Assembly: GCF_014203425.1 (NCBI RefSeq)
Contig: NZ_JACHJC010000001.1
Coordinates: forward strand, 5,916,001-5,980,000
Source of the DNA: Micromonospora echinospora
Lineage (GTDB): Bacteria > Actinomycetota > Actinomycetes > Mycobacteriales > Micromonosporaceae
Length of the DNA stretch: 64,000 bases
Reading direction: 5' to 3'
Positions within the stretch are counted from its first letter, which is position 1, and every line of letters starts with the position of its first letter. The notes below the pieces were generated by a model, which had not been told where the DNA came from, made no database searches, and saw nothing but the letters and a program-made list of their open reading frames with translations. Position numbers and translations under genes: made by a program. Shown here one piece after another: positions 8,184 to 17,915 of the stretch.

Positions 8184-9826
8184 TCATCCCCAGTCGGAGA
8201 TGAGCGGCTCTTCGAAGAGTTGCGGCCCGGCGGAGCCGTCGCTCACGCCGCGAAGGGCGATGACGACGTTGTCCCGGTCGAGCACCAGTAAGGTGAAGGG
8301 CCCCGCCCCGGGCGGCGAGGTGAGGATCGCGGAGCCGTTCGCCAGCGGTGCCACCGTCGAGGCGCCGTCCGGCCCGATCAGTTTGACCCGTACCGCGTCC
8401 GCGGCTTGCGACACCACCAGCAGGCGATCGGTGAGGACTGCCTGTCCGTCGGACCAGGCGGGCACCCGTACAGCGGTCAGGTCATTGGAGCCGCCGACAG
8501 CGGTCGCGGCCAGCGCCCAGCCGGCGCGGCTGGCGCCGCGGGTGCCGGTGTCGTCCGGGCGGGCGTTCGCGGCTGACGCCGTGGCCAGGAGCGTGTCATG
8601 GCTGGCGCCCACGTGCAGGACGACCGGGCCGACGCCGGAGGCCGAGCCGGAGATCGAGGCCGGTCGGCCGTCGCCGGGAAGCCGGCCGGACCAGCGACGG
8701 ACCGGGGCCGGGCTGGTCGGCAGCCCGGCCGCCGCGGCGAGCAGGAGATGATCGCGTATGGCTGCCTGCCCCGTCCGCCGGACCTCGTCGCTGTCCGGTG
8801 CTTCGGTGGCCGTCCCGTCGGGCAGGGGCAGCTTGCTGCTGAGTTCCCCGTCGCGCAGGGCGACAGGGCCCTGCTCCCGGATGGTCCCGTCGCACTCGAC
8901 CCGCCACCAGCCGCGCGGGTGCTCCTCGTTGAGCAGGACATAACCAGGCGTGAGGGCGGGTTGCCAGCCTCGCCGGATCCGGCCGGTCTCGCCGACCGGC
9001 TGCCGGTCTCGGGCCTCGTGAGCGACGGTCGCGGTGGGGGCGGTGGAGACCGCGCAGCCGGCCGGGGCGAGGCCGAGGTGCCAGCGGACGCCGTCGAGGC
9101 TGTCGTCGAGCACGGTGAACGGTGCCACCGGCAAGTTCACCAAGCCGCCCGCACGGACCAGTTCCAACGGTCTCGAGCCGATCGGGGCGGTCTTCGCGAC
9201 CAGACCGGCAGCGCGGTCGGAGCGATAGGCGACCACCACGACGCGTACCCCGGTGGAGTCGTCGGCGAAGAGGATCCTCACGGTCGGCAGCGACGCGCTC
9301 ATCCCGGCTTCGTCGCGATCGGCGTCGAAGACCCGGGTCAGCTCGCCGACCAGGGACCGGTCACCGGCGAGGCTGCCCCGAGTCGGCGAGTCGAGCAGCC
9401 GTCGGGCCCAATCGTTGGTGATCGCATATCCGGTGCCGCCTTCGGGGTCGCGGAACCAGGTGCGGAGGTCTCCGACGCCGATCGCCGGCCCGGCCACGGC
9501 GGCGGCGAGCAGAGCGGCGAGGAACGCGCCGACGCCGGCCCCCCACCGGCTGCGGCGGCGGCGCCGCGCGTGACGCAGCACCGACGTGTACGGGTCGGCG
9601 TCCGCCACGACCGTTCCGGCGAGCCGGGCCAGTCCGGCCCGCAACTCCTCCAGGCTCATGCCGTGCCGGCTGGGCATGCCCTCACGGCCGTCGCTTCGCT
9701 CGGTGCGTTCGCTCATGCCGTGCCCGCTGGGCATGCCCCCACGGCCCTCGCTTCGCTCGGTGCGTTCGCTCATGCCGTGCCCGCTGGGCATGCCCCCACG
9801 GCCCTCGCTTCGCTCGGTGCGTTCGC

Positions 9827-9830
<4 letters not shown>
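8184..9830 (-). CDS. Membrane protein coupled to the ECF sigma factor (putative anti-sigma)
   Basis: The ATG at 9830 overlaps the sigma gene's stop as ATGA, giving 548 residues. The first 57 residues are three copies of a 19-residue unit (MSERTERSEGRGGMPSGHG) encoded by a 57-bp tandem repeat. The likely ancestral start is the Met of MSLEELRAGLARLAG just after them. A basic stretch (HARRRRRSRW) precedes one transmembrane helix at about residues 92-112. The rest is a large extracytoplasmic domain without a recognised fold. Sigma-membrane protein pairs of this kind usually form sigma/anti-sigma modules; here that is inferred from order only. Confidence 0.75.
9657..9827. repeat. 57-bp tandem repeat, three copies
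   Basis: Units span 9657-9713, 9714-9770 and 9771-9827. The last two are identical and the first differs at a few bases. Since 57 is divisible by three, copy changes keep frame. Each unit carries its own ATG, so several starts for the membrane protein are possible. Read on the minus strand, GAGCGAACGCACCGAGCGAA is prominent in each unit. Confidence 0.95.
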
Positions 9831-10357
<527 letters not shown>

Positions 10358-10479
10358 CGGCCTGTCCCCCGTCGTGACACTGCACGGCGCGCTCCCCTCG
10401 TCCGGCTCCGTCACCGGGAAGAACGCCGGCCGGTGCCGGAAGGTTGAGTTACCGACGGGCCGTACTAGCCTCGGGGACC

Positions 10480-11241
10480 ATGGATTTCTCCGACGCCGCG
10501 CTCCTGCTCGCCGCCGGTCTCGCCGCGGGCACTGTGAACGCGGTGGCCGGAGGTGGCTCACTGATCACGTTTCCGGCGATGATCGCGACCGGCCTGCCGC
10601 CGGTGGCGGCGAACGTCTCCAACTCGGTGTCGGTCTTTCCCGGGTACGTGGCGAGCGTGGCGGGCAGCCGGGTGGACCTGCCGCGCGGGCGGGAACTGTG
10701 GTCGCTGCTGCCCACCGCGGTGCTCGGCACGATCGCCGGGTGCGCGCTGCTGCTGGCGACCCCCGCGCGCGCGTTCGAACTGGTGGTGCCGTTCCTGGTG
10801 CTCGGCGCGACCGCCGTACTCGCGTTCCAGGGTCCGCTGCGCCGGCTGGTCGGCCATCCGGAACGGCTGGGCGCGCGCCGCCGTACCGTCACGGTTCAGA
10901 CCATGGTCGCGCTCGGCACTGTGTACGGAGGCTACTTCGGCGCGGCCCTCGGGGTGATGCTGGTGGCCGGTTTGGCGCTGGTGCTGGACGCGACGCTGGC
11001 CCGGGTGTCGGCGGTGAAGAACCTGCTCTCGGCCGTGGTGGGGTTGACCACGCTCATCGTGTTCGCCCTGTTCGGCGCGGTGAACTGGGCGGCGGTTGCG
11101 GTGGTCGCGCCGGCCACCCTGTTCGGTGGGTACGCGGGCGCGCGGCTGGCCCGCCGGCTTCCGCAGGTGGTGTTGAAGACGGTGATCGTCGTGTTCGGCA
11201 CGGTCATCGGGTGCTACCTGCTGTGGCGGGCGCTGACCTGA
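10480..11241 (+). CDS. TauE/SafE family membrane permease (putative sulfite/sulfonate exporter)
   Basis: The 253-residue integral membrane protein has a typical TauE/SafE start (AAGLAAGTVNAVAGGGSLIT, with FPAMIATGLPPVAANVSN) and a second-half repeat (YFGAALGVMLVAGL). Seven to eight hydrophobic segments are visible. The ATG at 10480 has GGGGA upstream; an in-frame GTG at 10444 is less likely. The family exports sulfite, sulfoacetate or similar anions, but substrate cannot be assigned here. It is divergent from the sigma gene and convergent with the MFS gene. Confidence 0.85.
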   Translation: MDFSDAALLLAAGLAAGTVNAVAGGGSLITFPAMIATGLPPVAANVSNSVSVFPGYVASVAGSRVDLPRGRELWSLLPTAVLGTIAGCALLLATPARAFELVVPFLVLGATAVLAFQGPLRRLVGHPERLGARRRTVTVQTMVALGTVYGGYFGAALGVMLVAGLALVLDATLARVSAVKNLLSAVVGLTTLIVFALFGAVNWAAVAVVAPATLFGGYAGARLARRLPQVVLKTVIVVFGTVIGCYLLWRALT

Positions 11242-11260
11242 CGCCCCCGGGCCGGGCCGG

Positions 11261-12484
11261 TCAGTAGGCCTCCCCCACCGGCTCTTCCGGGGCGTGCTCG
11301 GCGCGGCGGGCGGCCCGGTTCCAGATCACCCGTTCGCCGTAGCCGGCCGCCATCAGGTGGCCGAACGCCAGGTAGACCAGCACACCGGCGGCGAGCACGC
11401 CGAAGCCGACCCAGAACGGCAGCGCGAGGCTGTGCTCGGCCAGCTTGCCGGAGATGATCGGCGCGGGCGCGGCGGCGCCCCAGCGGACCAGGTTGAACGC
11501 GCCGGTGGCAACGCGGCGGTCGGCGGAGCCGAGCCCCAACGCCAGGTCGGTCAGGTTGGCGTTGGCGAGGCCCATGAACAGGCCGGCGACGACCAGGACG
11601 ACGAGCGACATGGCGGTGCCGGTGGAGGTGGCGAACAGGACCATGCAGACCAGCAGGCCGAGCAGCGCGACGCCGACGGTCTGCACCGCGCCGATGCGGT
11701 GGGCGAGCCGGTGCCCGATCAGCAGGATGCCGGCGGCGAGGCCGAGGCCCCAGCCGGTGAACGCCAGGCCGAGCGGGATGACGTCGAGGCGCAGGAACAG
11801 CGGCGTGTAGCCGAGTACGACGAAGAAGACGAAGTTGTACGCGGCGGTGACCACGCAGAGCGTCACGAACGCGGGCTTGCGGTAGGTGGCGAAGATCTGG
11901 CCGAGGCGTACCGGCTGTTGCTTGTGGGCCGGTTCGCGCAGCTTGCGGGCGGCGACGCCGAGCGCGAGCACCATGAACACGCCGCAGACGAAGAACGGCA
12001 GCCGCCAGCTCACCTGGCCGAGCAGGCCGCCGATCAGCGGGCCGACGGCGAAGCCGAGGCCGAGGGCGGTCTCGAACAGGCCGACCACCCATTCCCTGTC
12101 GTTCGCCAGGCTGACCAGCACCACCATGGCGGTGGCGAAGAACATCGCGTTGCCCAGGCCCCAGACGCCGCGCAGCACGGAGAGCTGCACGATGTCGTTG
12201 CTGAACGAGGCGCCGATGGCGGCGAGGCCGACCACGGAGACGCCGGTGACGAGCACCGGCTTGAAGCCGAACCGCCCGCTGGCCAGCGTCGCCGGGATCA
12301 TGCCGACGGCCATGACCGCGATGTACGCGGTGAAGAGCAACTCGACCTGCCAGGCGGTGACGCCGATCGCCTCACCGATGGCGGGCAGGATCGGGTCGAC
12401 GACGGCGATGCCGGCGATGGCGAGGAACGCGACGAGCGTGGTGGCGTAGATGGCACTGCGGTTGGGCTCGGATCGGCGATCCAC
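11261..12484 (-). CDS. MFS efflux transporter
   Basis: The 407-residue protein has 12 predicted transmembrane helices. An MFS signature follows helix 2 (GMIPATLASGRFGFKPVLV, corresponding to the conserved G-RxGRR loop), and a motif C-like stretch lies in helix 5 (AVGPLIGGLLGQVSWRLPF), which suggests drug/H+ antiport. It is divergent from a MarR regulator with two 11-bp palindromes between them, so it is probably induced by the drug or metabolite that the MarR protein senses. Confidence 0.88.
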   Translation of the reverse strand: MDRRSEPNRSAIYATTLVAFLAIAGIAVVDPILPAIGEAIGVTAWQVELLFTAYIAVMAVGMIPATLASGRFGFKPVLVTGVSVVGLAAIGASFSNDIVQLSVLRGVWGLGNAMFFATAMVVLVSLANDREWVVGLFETALGLGFAVGPLIGGLLGQVSWRLPFFVCGVFMVLALGVAARKLREPAHKQQPVRLGQIFATYRKPAFVTLCVVTAAYNFVFFVVLGYTPLFLRLDVIPLGLAFTGWGLGLAAGILLIGHRLAHRIGAVQTVGVALLGLLVCMVLFATSTGTAMSLVVLVVAGLFMGLANANLTDLALGLGSADRRVATGAFNLVRWGAAAPAPIISGKLAEHSLALPFWVGFGVLAAGVLVYLAFGHLMAAGYGERVIWNRAARRAEHAPEEPVGEAY

Positions 12485-12501
12485 TCCGCAACCTCCCAGA
12501 T

Positions 12502-12540
12502 AGCTGTATCATACAGGCATTTTCCTTGTATGATACAGCT
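12502..12540. promoter_or_regulatory. Double MarR operator in the MFS/marR intergenic region
   Basis: AGCTGTATCATACA (12502-12515) and its exact complement TGTATGATACAGCT (12527-12540) form a perfect 14-bp inverted repeat. Each arm also contains an 11-bp palindrome of the form TGTATNATACA. MarR dimers bind 16-20 bp sites of this type. The right copy touches the ATG of the MarR gene, so binding would block both divergent genes. Confidence 0.75.
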
Positions 12541-13008
12541 ATGAGCGGTGACGACCACACCCACGAGGCCACCCTCGGCCGGATCGAAACCGAGGTCGCG
12601 TTGCTGATGCGGCTGGGCGAGGCCACCCGCCGGGGCACCGGCACGACGGAGCACCGGCTGCTCGACCGCGCCGCCTACGTGATCCTGCGACACCTGGACG
12701 CGGCCGGCCCGCAGAACGTCTCGGCGCTCGCCGCGCGGCTGAGCCTGGACGGCTCCACAGTCACCCGGCAGGTCTCCGCGCTCCAGCGCGACGGCCTGAT
12801 CTCGCGTACCCCCGACCCGGCCGACGGGCGCGGCACGGTGATCTCCGCGACGGCGGCCGGCCTCCAGCGGATGGCCGCCGTGCGGGCGGCCCGTACCCGG
12901 CTGTACGGCGACATCCTCGCCGCCTGGCCCGAGGCGGACCGGGAGACGCTCGCGGACATGTTGCACCGCCTCAACGAGGCGCTCGACGCACGCAACCGCC
13001 GCCGCTGA
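12541..13008 (+). CDS. MarR-family transcriptional regulator
   Basis: The 155-residue winged-helix protein has the helix-turn-helix NVSALAARLSLDGSTVTRQV and the wing DPADGRGTVISATAAG. The ATG at 12541 follows the operator directly, so a transcript may have a very short leader. It is divergent from the MFS gene at 11261-12484, and local repression of both genes is inferred. Confidence 0.88.
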   Translation: MSGDDHTHEATLGRIETEVALLMRLGEATRRGTGTTEHRLLDRAAYVILRHLDAAGPQNVSALAARLSLDGSTVTRQVSALQRDGLISRTPDPADGRGTVISATAAGLQRMAAVRAARTRLYGDILAAWPEADRETLADMLHRLNEALDARNRRR

Positions 13009-13014
13009 GGTGTT

Positions 13015-13062
13015 AGGAAGGGCCCCTTGTTATGCAGAATGCGTTAACAAGGGGCCCTTCCT
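13015..13062. terminator. Bidirectional stem-loop between marR and the symporter gene
   Basis: An 18-bp perfect stem (AGGAAGGGCCCCTTGTTA with its complement at 13045-13062) surrounds a 12-base loop, between two convergent genes. It probably terminates both. The GGAAGGGCCCC sequence recurs at 27850-27892, so it also belongs to a dispersed repeat family. Confidence 0.75.
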
Positions 13063-13063
13063 T

Positions 13064-14716
13064 TCACGCGACCGGTTCCGGGGCGGAGTCGGCGCGATCG
13101 GCGGAGGCCGTGACGCGCGGATCGCCCTCGTCGGCGAAGTAGTCGTCCGGCGTGGTGCCGTCGGGGCCGTCGGCCACCTTCGCGGCGCGCAGCACCAGCG
13201 TGAGCAGCGCGGCCACCACCAGGTTCACCAGCACCGCCACGACGCCCACGTAGATGGTCTTCGGCGTGTCGAAGCCGAACTTCTCCAGCGGGAACGCCGA
13301 CCCGGCGAAGTGCTTCTTCCCGGTCGCCGGGTTGCCGATCTGGTAGAGCATCCACATGCCCAGGCCCATGCCGGCCGCCCAGCCGGCGATCAGCGCGCCC
13401 CTGTGGAACCAGCGGGTGTAGAGGCCCAGCGCCACCGCCGGCAGCGTCTGGAGGATGATCACGCCGCCGATGAGCTGCAGGTCGATGGAGAACTGCGGGT
13501 CGAGGAAGACGATGCAGGCCACCGCGCCGACCTTCACCACCAGCGAAGTGATCTTCGAGACGTTCGCCTCCTGCGCCGGGGTGGCGTCCCGCTTCAGGTA
13601 CTCCTTGTAGATGTTGCGGGTGAACAGGTTCGCCGCCGCGATCGACATGATCGCCGCGGGCACCAGCGCGCCGATGCCGATGGCGGCGTACGCCACCCCG
13701 GCGAACCAGTCCGGGAACTGCTGGTCGAACAGCAGCGGCACGACGGTGTTGCCGTCGGTCGTGCCCTCCTTCGCCCCGGGCAGCGGCTTCACGTTCGCCG
13801 CGATGGCCATGTAGCCGAGCAGCGCGATCAGCCCCAGCAGCAGGCTGTACGCGGGCAGCGCGGACATGTTCCGCTTGATCACGTCGCGGTTCCGGCTGGC
13901 CAGCACACCGGTGATGCTGTGCGGGTAGAGGAACAGCGCCAGCGCCGAGCCGAACGCCAGCGTCACGTACTGGATCTGGTTGTTCTGGTTGAGCAGGATG
14001 CCGTCGCCGGGCGCCGGTGACGCCTGGAACTTCGCGTCGGCGGCGTCGAAGATGGCGCCCCAGCCGCCGAGCTTGTACGGCAGCCAGATCACCGCGACCA
14101 GGATCACGATGTAGATCAGCGAGTCCTTGACGAACGCGATCAGCGCCGGGGCGCGCAGCCCGGACTGGTACGTGTACGCGGCCAGGATCGCGAACGCGAT
14201 GATGATCGGCAGGTGCCGGGCCAGCGCGCTGTCCCCGGTGACGCCCATGGTCTTGAGCACCGCCTCGATGCCGACCAGTTGCAGCGCGATGTACGGCATG
14301 GTGGCGACGATGCCGGTGATCGCGACCAGCAGCGCCAGGATCGGCGAACCGAACCGGTTGCGGACGAAGTCGGCGGGCGTGACGAAGCCGTGCCGGTGCG
14401 AGACCGACCAGAGCCGGCACAGCACCAGGAACACCAGCGGGTAGATGACGATCGTGTACGGCACCGCGAAGAACCCCGCCGCGCCGGCTCCGAAGATCAG
14501 CGCCGGGACCGCCACGAACGTGTACGCGGTGTAGAGGTCACCGCCGACCAGGAACCAGGTGATCCAGCCGCCGAAGCTGCGCCCACCCAGTCCCCACTCG
14601 TCCAGGTGGGCCATGTCTCGTGGTCTGCGCCACCGGGCCGCCACGAAGCCCATGGCGCTGACCAGCAGGAACAGCAGCGTGAAGACGATGATCTCGGTGA
14701 GGTGGTCCCGCCACAT
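13064..14716 (-). CDS. mctP: Sodium:solute symporter, monocarboxylate (MctP) type
   Basis: The 550-residue protein belongs to the SSS family with about 13 transmembrane helices. Family features are LGGRSFGGWITWFLVGGDLY near residue 43 and FAVPYTIVIYPLVFLVLCRL. The neighbour upstream is a DUF3311 protein, the usual small partner of MctP-like permeases for pyruvate, lactate or acetate in actinobacteria. The start ATG shares one base with the partner's TGA (TGATG), so translation is coupled. The precise substrate is inferred. Confidence 0.8.
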   Translation of the reverse strand: MWRDHLTEIIVFTLLFLLVSAMGFVAARWRRPRDMAHLDEWGLGGRSFGGWITWFLVGGDLYTAYTFVAVPALIFGAGAAGFFAVPYTIVIYPLVFLVLCRLWSVSHRHGFVTPADFVRNRFGSPILALLVAITGIVATMPYIALQLVGIEAVLKTMGVTGDSALARHLPIIIAFAILAAYTYQSGLRAPALIAFVKDSLIYIVILVAVIWLPYKLGGWGAIFDAADAKFQASPAPGDGILLNQNNQIQYVTLAFGSALALFLYPHSITGVLASRNRDVIKRNMSALPAYSLLLGLIALLGYMAIAANVKPLPGAKEGTTDGNTVVPLLFDQQFPDWFAGVAYAAIGIGALVPAAIMSIAAANLFTRNIYKEYLKRDATPAQEANVSKITSLVVKVGAVACIVFLDPQFSIDLQLIGGVIILQTLPAVALGLYTRWFHRGALIAGWAAGMGLGMWMLYQIGNPATGKKHFAGSAFPLEKFGFDTPKTIYVGVVAVLVNLVVAALLTLVLRAAKVADGPDGTTPDDYFADEGDPRVTASADRADSAPEPVA

Positions 14717-14958
14717 CAGCGGTCACCCCGCTTCTTGGTCATCTGGTAGACCAGCGTGGTGGTGGCGACACCCAGCAGGATCCAGGCCAGTTGCAGCCAG
14801 TAAAACCGCGGGAAGCCGAACAGCCGGGGCGAGTCGGCGTTGAACAGCGCCGGGATCAGCGGCACCACGATCGGGATGAAGAGCAACCAGTTCCAGGGAC
14901 TCTTGTCCTTCGCCCTGGATCGCGCCGTGTCGAGCGCCTCCGGTTCCGGTTCGGACAT
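14716..14958 (-). CDS. DUF3311 small membrane protein, symporter partner
   Basis: The 80-residue protein has two transmembrane helices (WNWLLFIPIVVPLIPALF and YWLQLAWILLGVATTTLVY) and a basic tail (TKKRGDR). The ATG at 14958 follows GGAGGG at good spacing; an upstream in-frame start at 14976 is less likely. It is analogous to the small accessory subunits of solute symporters such as DUF485/YjcH, though direct evidence is lacking. Confidence 0.8.
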   Translation of the reverse strand: MSEPEPEALDTARSRAKDKSPWNWLLFIPIVVPLIPALFNADSPRLFGFPRFYWLQLAWILLGVATTTLVYQMTKKRGDR

Positions 14959-15084
14959 GTGACACCCTCCGGGCATTCGTAGCGGGCCATGTGACGGCCG
15001 GAGGCTACGACCCTGTGACGGGGGTCACGTCCGATCGGGTGATGTCGATGCGCTGAACGGCCGCCGGCATGCGCCGAACGGCCG

Positions 15085-16236
15085 TCACGCGTCCGTGAGG
15101 TGCGAGGTGTCGTTGACCGAGCGGACCGCGACGCCGCCGTCCGGGTACAGGTCCAGCACCGAGATGCCCGCGGTGTCCAGGTAGAGCCGGTGCAGGAACG
15201 CGTCGCCGGCCGCGAGCGCATCGCGCAGCACCAGCTTGATCGGCGAGACGTGGGAGACCACCACGACCGTCTCCCCCGGGTACGCCGACCGCAGCCGGTC
15301 GACGGCCCGCCCGGTGCGCTCGGCGACTGTCACGAACGACTCGCCCCGCGGCGGAGCGACCCGGGTGGAGGCGAGCCAGGCGTCCAGTTCCGCCGCCCAG
15401 CGCTCGCGTACCTCGGCGAACGTGTGCCCCTCCCAGACGCCGAAGTCGCATTCGATCAGGTCGTCGTCGGTGCGTACCGGCGGGTTGCCGACCTGGGCGG
15501 CGATCGCCTCGGCGGTGGCCGTGCACCGGGACAGCGGCGAGCTGACCACTGCCGCGACGGACGGGGCCAGCGCGGCCACCCGGGCGGCGCTGGCCCGGGC
15601 CTGGGCCCGGCCCCGGTCGGTCAGCGGCACGTCGCCCCGGCCGGAGTAGTGCTTCTGCACGGTGCGCTCGGTCTCGCCGTGCCGCACCAGGATCAGCCGG
15701 GTGGCCTCCTCGGTCGGGCGCGGCTCCCAGGAGGCGGGCGTGGTGGCCGGGTCGGTGCCGGTGGCCCGGACGACAGCGGCCTCCCGCGCCGCGGCCTTCC
15801 CGGCGCCCGCCGGGGCGGCACCCGAGGCGGCGGCGTCCATGGCCGCGTTGGCGAGGGCGTCGGCGTGCCGGTTGCGCTCCCGGGGCACCCAGGTGAACCG
15901 TACGGCGGTGAACCGGCTGACCAGCCCCGCCGCCTGGGCGGCGAGCGGACGCAGCCCGGGGTGCTTGATCTGCCAGCGGCCGCACATCTGCTCGACCACC
16001 AGCTTGGAGTCCATCCGCGCCTCGACCTCGGCCGCGCCCAGCTCGGCGGCGGCCTCCAGCCCGGCGATCAGGCCCCGGTACTCGGCCACGTTGTTCGTGG
16101 CAGTGCCGATCGACTCCGACCGCTCGGCCAGTACCTCGCCGGTCTCCGGGTCCCGGATCACCGCGCCGTAACCGGCCGGGCCGGGGTTGCCCCGGGAGCC
16201 GCCGTCGGCCTCGATGACGACCGCGCGCACCGCCAC
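15085..16236 (-). CDS. Bifunctional ribonuclease HI / alpha-ribazole-type acid phosphatase
   Basis: The N-terminal RNase HI domain (EADGGSRGNPGPAGYGAVI, AEYRGLIAGLEAA, MDSKLVV, RHADALANAAM) carries the D-E-D-D catalytic set, expected to cleave RNA in RNA/DNA hybrids. After an Ala-rich linker comes a histidine phosphatase domain (LILVRHGETERTVQKHYSGR, with the second catalytic His in VVVSHVSPIKLV), like CobC. This fusion is conserved in actinobacteria, as in Mycobacterium Rv2228c. A GTG start at 16236 lies just after the stop of the zinc-ribbon gene, giving 383 residues. Confidence 0.9.
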   Translation of the reverse strand: MAVRAVVIEADGGSRGNPGPAGYGAVIRDPETGEVLAERSESIGTATNNVAEYRGLIAGLEAAAELGAAEVEARMDSKLVVEQMCGRWQIKHPGLRPLAAQAAGLVSRFTAVRFTWVPRERNRHADALANAAMDAAASGAAPAGAGKAAAREAAVVRATGTDPATTPASWEPRPTEEATRLILVRHGETERTVQKHYSGRGDVPLTDRGRAQARASAARVAALAPSVAAVVSSPLSRCTATAEAIAAQVGNPPVRTDDDLIECDFGVWEGHTFAEVRERWAAELDAWLASTRVAPPRGESFVTVAERTGRAVDRLRSAYPGETVVVVSHVSPIKLVLRDALAAGDAFLHRLYLDTAGISVLDLYPDGGVAVRSVNDTSHLTDA

Positions 16237-16241
16237 GGCGG

Positions 16242-16979
16242 CTACAGTCCCGACTCGTTGGTCCGGACCATGATCCGCCGGCACTCCTCACAACGGACCA
16301 CGTCGTCCGGGTCGGCCTTGCGGATGCGGGCCAGGTCGGCGCCGGACATCTCCAGCCGGCAGCCGCCGCAGCGGCCACCGGTGAGCAGCGCGGCGCCCAT
16401 GCCGGTGTCCTCGCGGATCTTGTCGTAGAGGCCGACCAGGTCCGAGGGGAGGTCACCGGCGAGCGGCTGGCGGGCGGTGCGCTTGAAATCCTCCTCCTTG
16501 GCGATCTCGGCCAGGGTCTCGTCGCGGCGCTGCTCGGTCGCGGCGCGGCGGTCCCGGGCCTCGACGAGCCAGCTCTCGATGCCGTCGAGCACGCCCTGCG
16601 CGGTCTCCCGCTGCTCCATCAGCTCCAGCTCGGCGTCCTCCAGGTCGCTCTGCCGGCGGTTCAGCGAGACCAGCTCGTGCTGGAGCGCCTCCAGCTCGCG
16701 GGCCGGGCCGCTGCCCGAGGCCAGCCGCGCCTCGTCCTTGCTCTTGCGCGCCCGTACCTGGTCGACGTCCTTCTCGATCCGGGCGATGTCCCGGTCCAGG
16801 TCGTCGACCGCAACCTGGGCGCGGACCCGCTCGTCCTCCAGCGCGGACAGCTCACGCGCCAGGGCCTCCAGCTCGGCCCGTTCCGGCAGGCTGCGGCGGC
16901 GGTGCGCGAGCTGCGCCAGCGCGGTGTCGATCGCCTGGAGGTCGAGCAGGCGGCGCTGCACCTTCGGGTCAGCCTTCAC
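16242..16979 (-). CDS. C4-type zinc ribbon coiled-coil protein (CT398/DUF164 family)
   Basis: The first 170 residues form a long coiled coil (RAELEALARELSALEDERVR and following). A zinc ribbon closes the protein with CGGCRLEMS and VVRCEECRRIMVR. The family is nucleic-acid or sigma-associated in some bacteria, with unknown role in actinobacteria. It is fixed in an operon with Nif3 upstream and RNase H downstream, both overlapping or nearly so. Confidence 0.88.
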   Translation of the reverse strand: MKADPKVQRRLLDLQAIDTALAQLAHRRRSLPERAELEALARELSALEDERVRAQVAVDDLDRDIARIEKDVDQVRARKSKDEARLASGSGPARELEALQHELVSLNRRQSDLEDAELELMEQRETAQGVLDGIESWLVEARDRRAATEQRRDETLAEIAKEEDFKRTARQPLAGDLPSDLVGLYDKIREDTGMGAALLTGGRCGGCRLEMSGADLARIRKADPDDVVRCEECRRIMVRTNESGL

Positions 16980-17826
16980 GTCGGGGCTCCTTGTCGTCCG
17001 GCCGGGGCGCGGCGGCGTGCACGGTCCACGGGTCGGTGTCCAGGTCGGACACCACGGTCTCGACGCCCAGCTCGCCGGCCAGGTGGGCGGCCAGGTCGTC
17101 CAGCCAGGGTCGCTCCGTCGCCCAGTGGGCGGCGTCCAGCAGCGCCGGGCCGCCCGCGGCGAGGTGTTCCCCGGCCGGGTGGTGACGCAGGTCCGCGGTG
17201 AGGAACGCGTCCACCCCGGCCGCGGTCGCCTCGGCGAGGAAACCGTCCCCCGAGCCGCCGCTGACGGCGAGGGTACGAACCATACGCCCGGGATCCCCGG
17301 CGGCGCGAACGCCCCAGGCGGTGACCGGGAGCACGGCGGCGGCCAGCCGGGTCAGCTCGGCCAGCGTCATCGGCTCGGGCAGCTCGCCGATGCGGCCGAT
17401 GCCCCGGCCGGGGCCGTCGGCGGGCGAGCCGGGGCGGGGCGGGTGCAGCGGGCGCAGTCCGGTCAGCCCGAACCGGGCGGCGAGCGCGTCGGACACGCCG
17501 GGATCGGCCACGTCGGCGTTTGTGTGCGCGACGTACAGCGCGACGTCCGCCTTGATCAACCGGTGCACGATCCGGCCCTTGTACGTGGTGGCGGCCACCG
17601 AGGAGACGCCGCGCAGCAGCAGCGGGTGGTGCGCGACGATCATGTCCGCGCCGGCTTCGAGGGCCTCGTCCACGGTCTCCGGGACCACGTCCACCACGCA
17701 GGCGATCCGGCGTACCGGGTGGTCGGGCTCGCCCACCACCAGGCCGACCCGGTCCCATTCCTCGGCCCAGGCGGGCGGATAACGGCGGTCCAGGGCGGCC
17801 ACCACGTCGGCGACGGTTGTGCTCAC
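16969..17826 (-). CDS. Nif3-like dinuclear metal-centre protein
   Basis: The 285-residue protein has the metal ligands of the family: VAHHPLLLRG near residue 65, AHTNADVADPG near 105 and DAAHWATE near 235. Nif3/YbgI proteins form hexameric toroids with two metals per subunit and have an uncertain hydrolase role; some act as GTP cyclohydrolase-related enzymes. Its end overlaps the zinc-ribbon gene by 11 nt. Confidence 0.88.
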   Translation of the reverse strand: MSTTVADVVAALDRRYPPAWAEEWDRVGLVVGEPDHPVRRIACVVDVVPETVDEALEAGADMIVAHHPLLLRGVSSVAATTYKGRIVHRLIKADVALYVAHTNADVADPGVSDALAARFGLTGLRPLHPPRPGSPADGPGRGIGRIGELPEPMTLAELTRLAAAVLPVTAWGVRAAGDPGRMVRTLAVSGGSGDGFLAEATAAGVDAFLTADLRHHPAGEHLAAGGPALLDAAHWATERPWLDDLAAHLAGELGVETVVSDLDTDPWTVHAAAPRPDDKEPRREG

Positions 17827-17915
17827 GGGCGGCCAGCTTACCGGCGTCCGGGCCGGTACACGCCGACCGCCGTCGGGCGTGGCTCCCGGGCGCGCCGGGA
17901 GCCACGCTCACACCG

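Noticed and set aside
11294-12544. 416-codon plus-strand frame rich in Glu, His, Gln
   Set aside because: It is the antisense shadow of the MFS gene; composition is typical of reversed hydrophobic codons.
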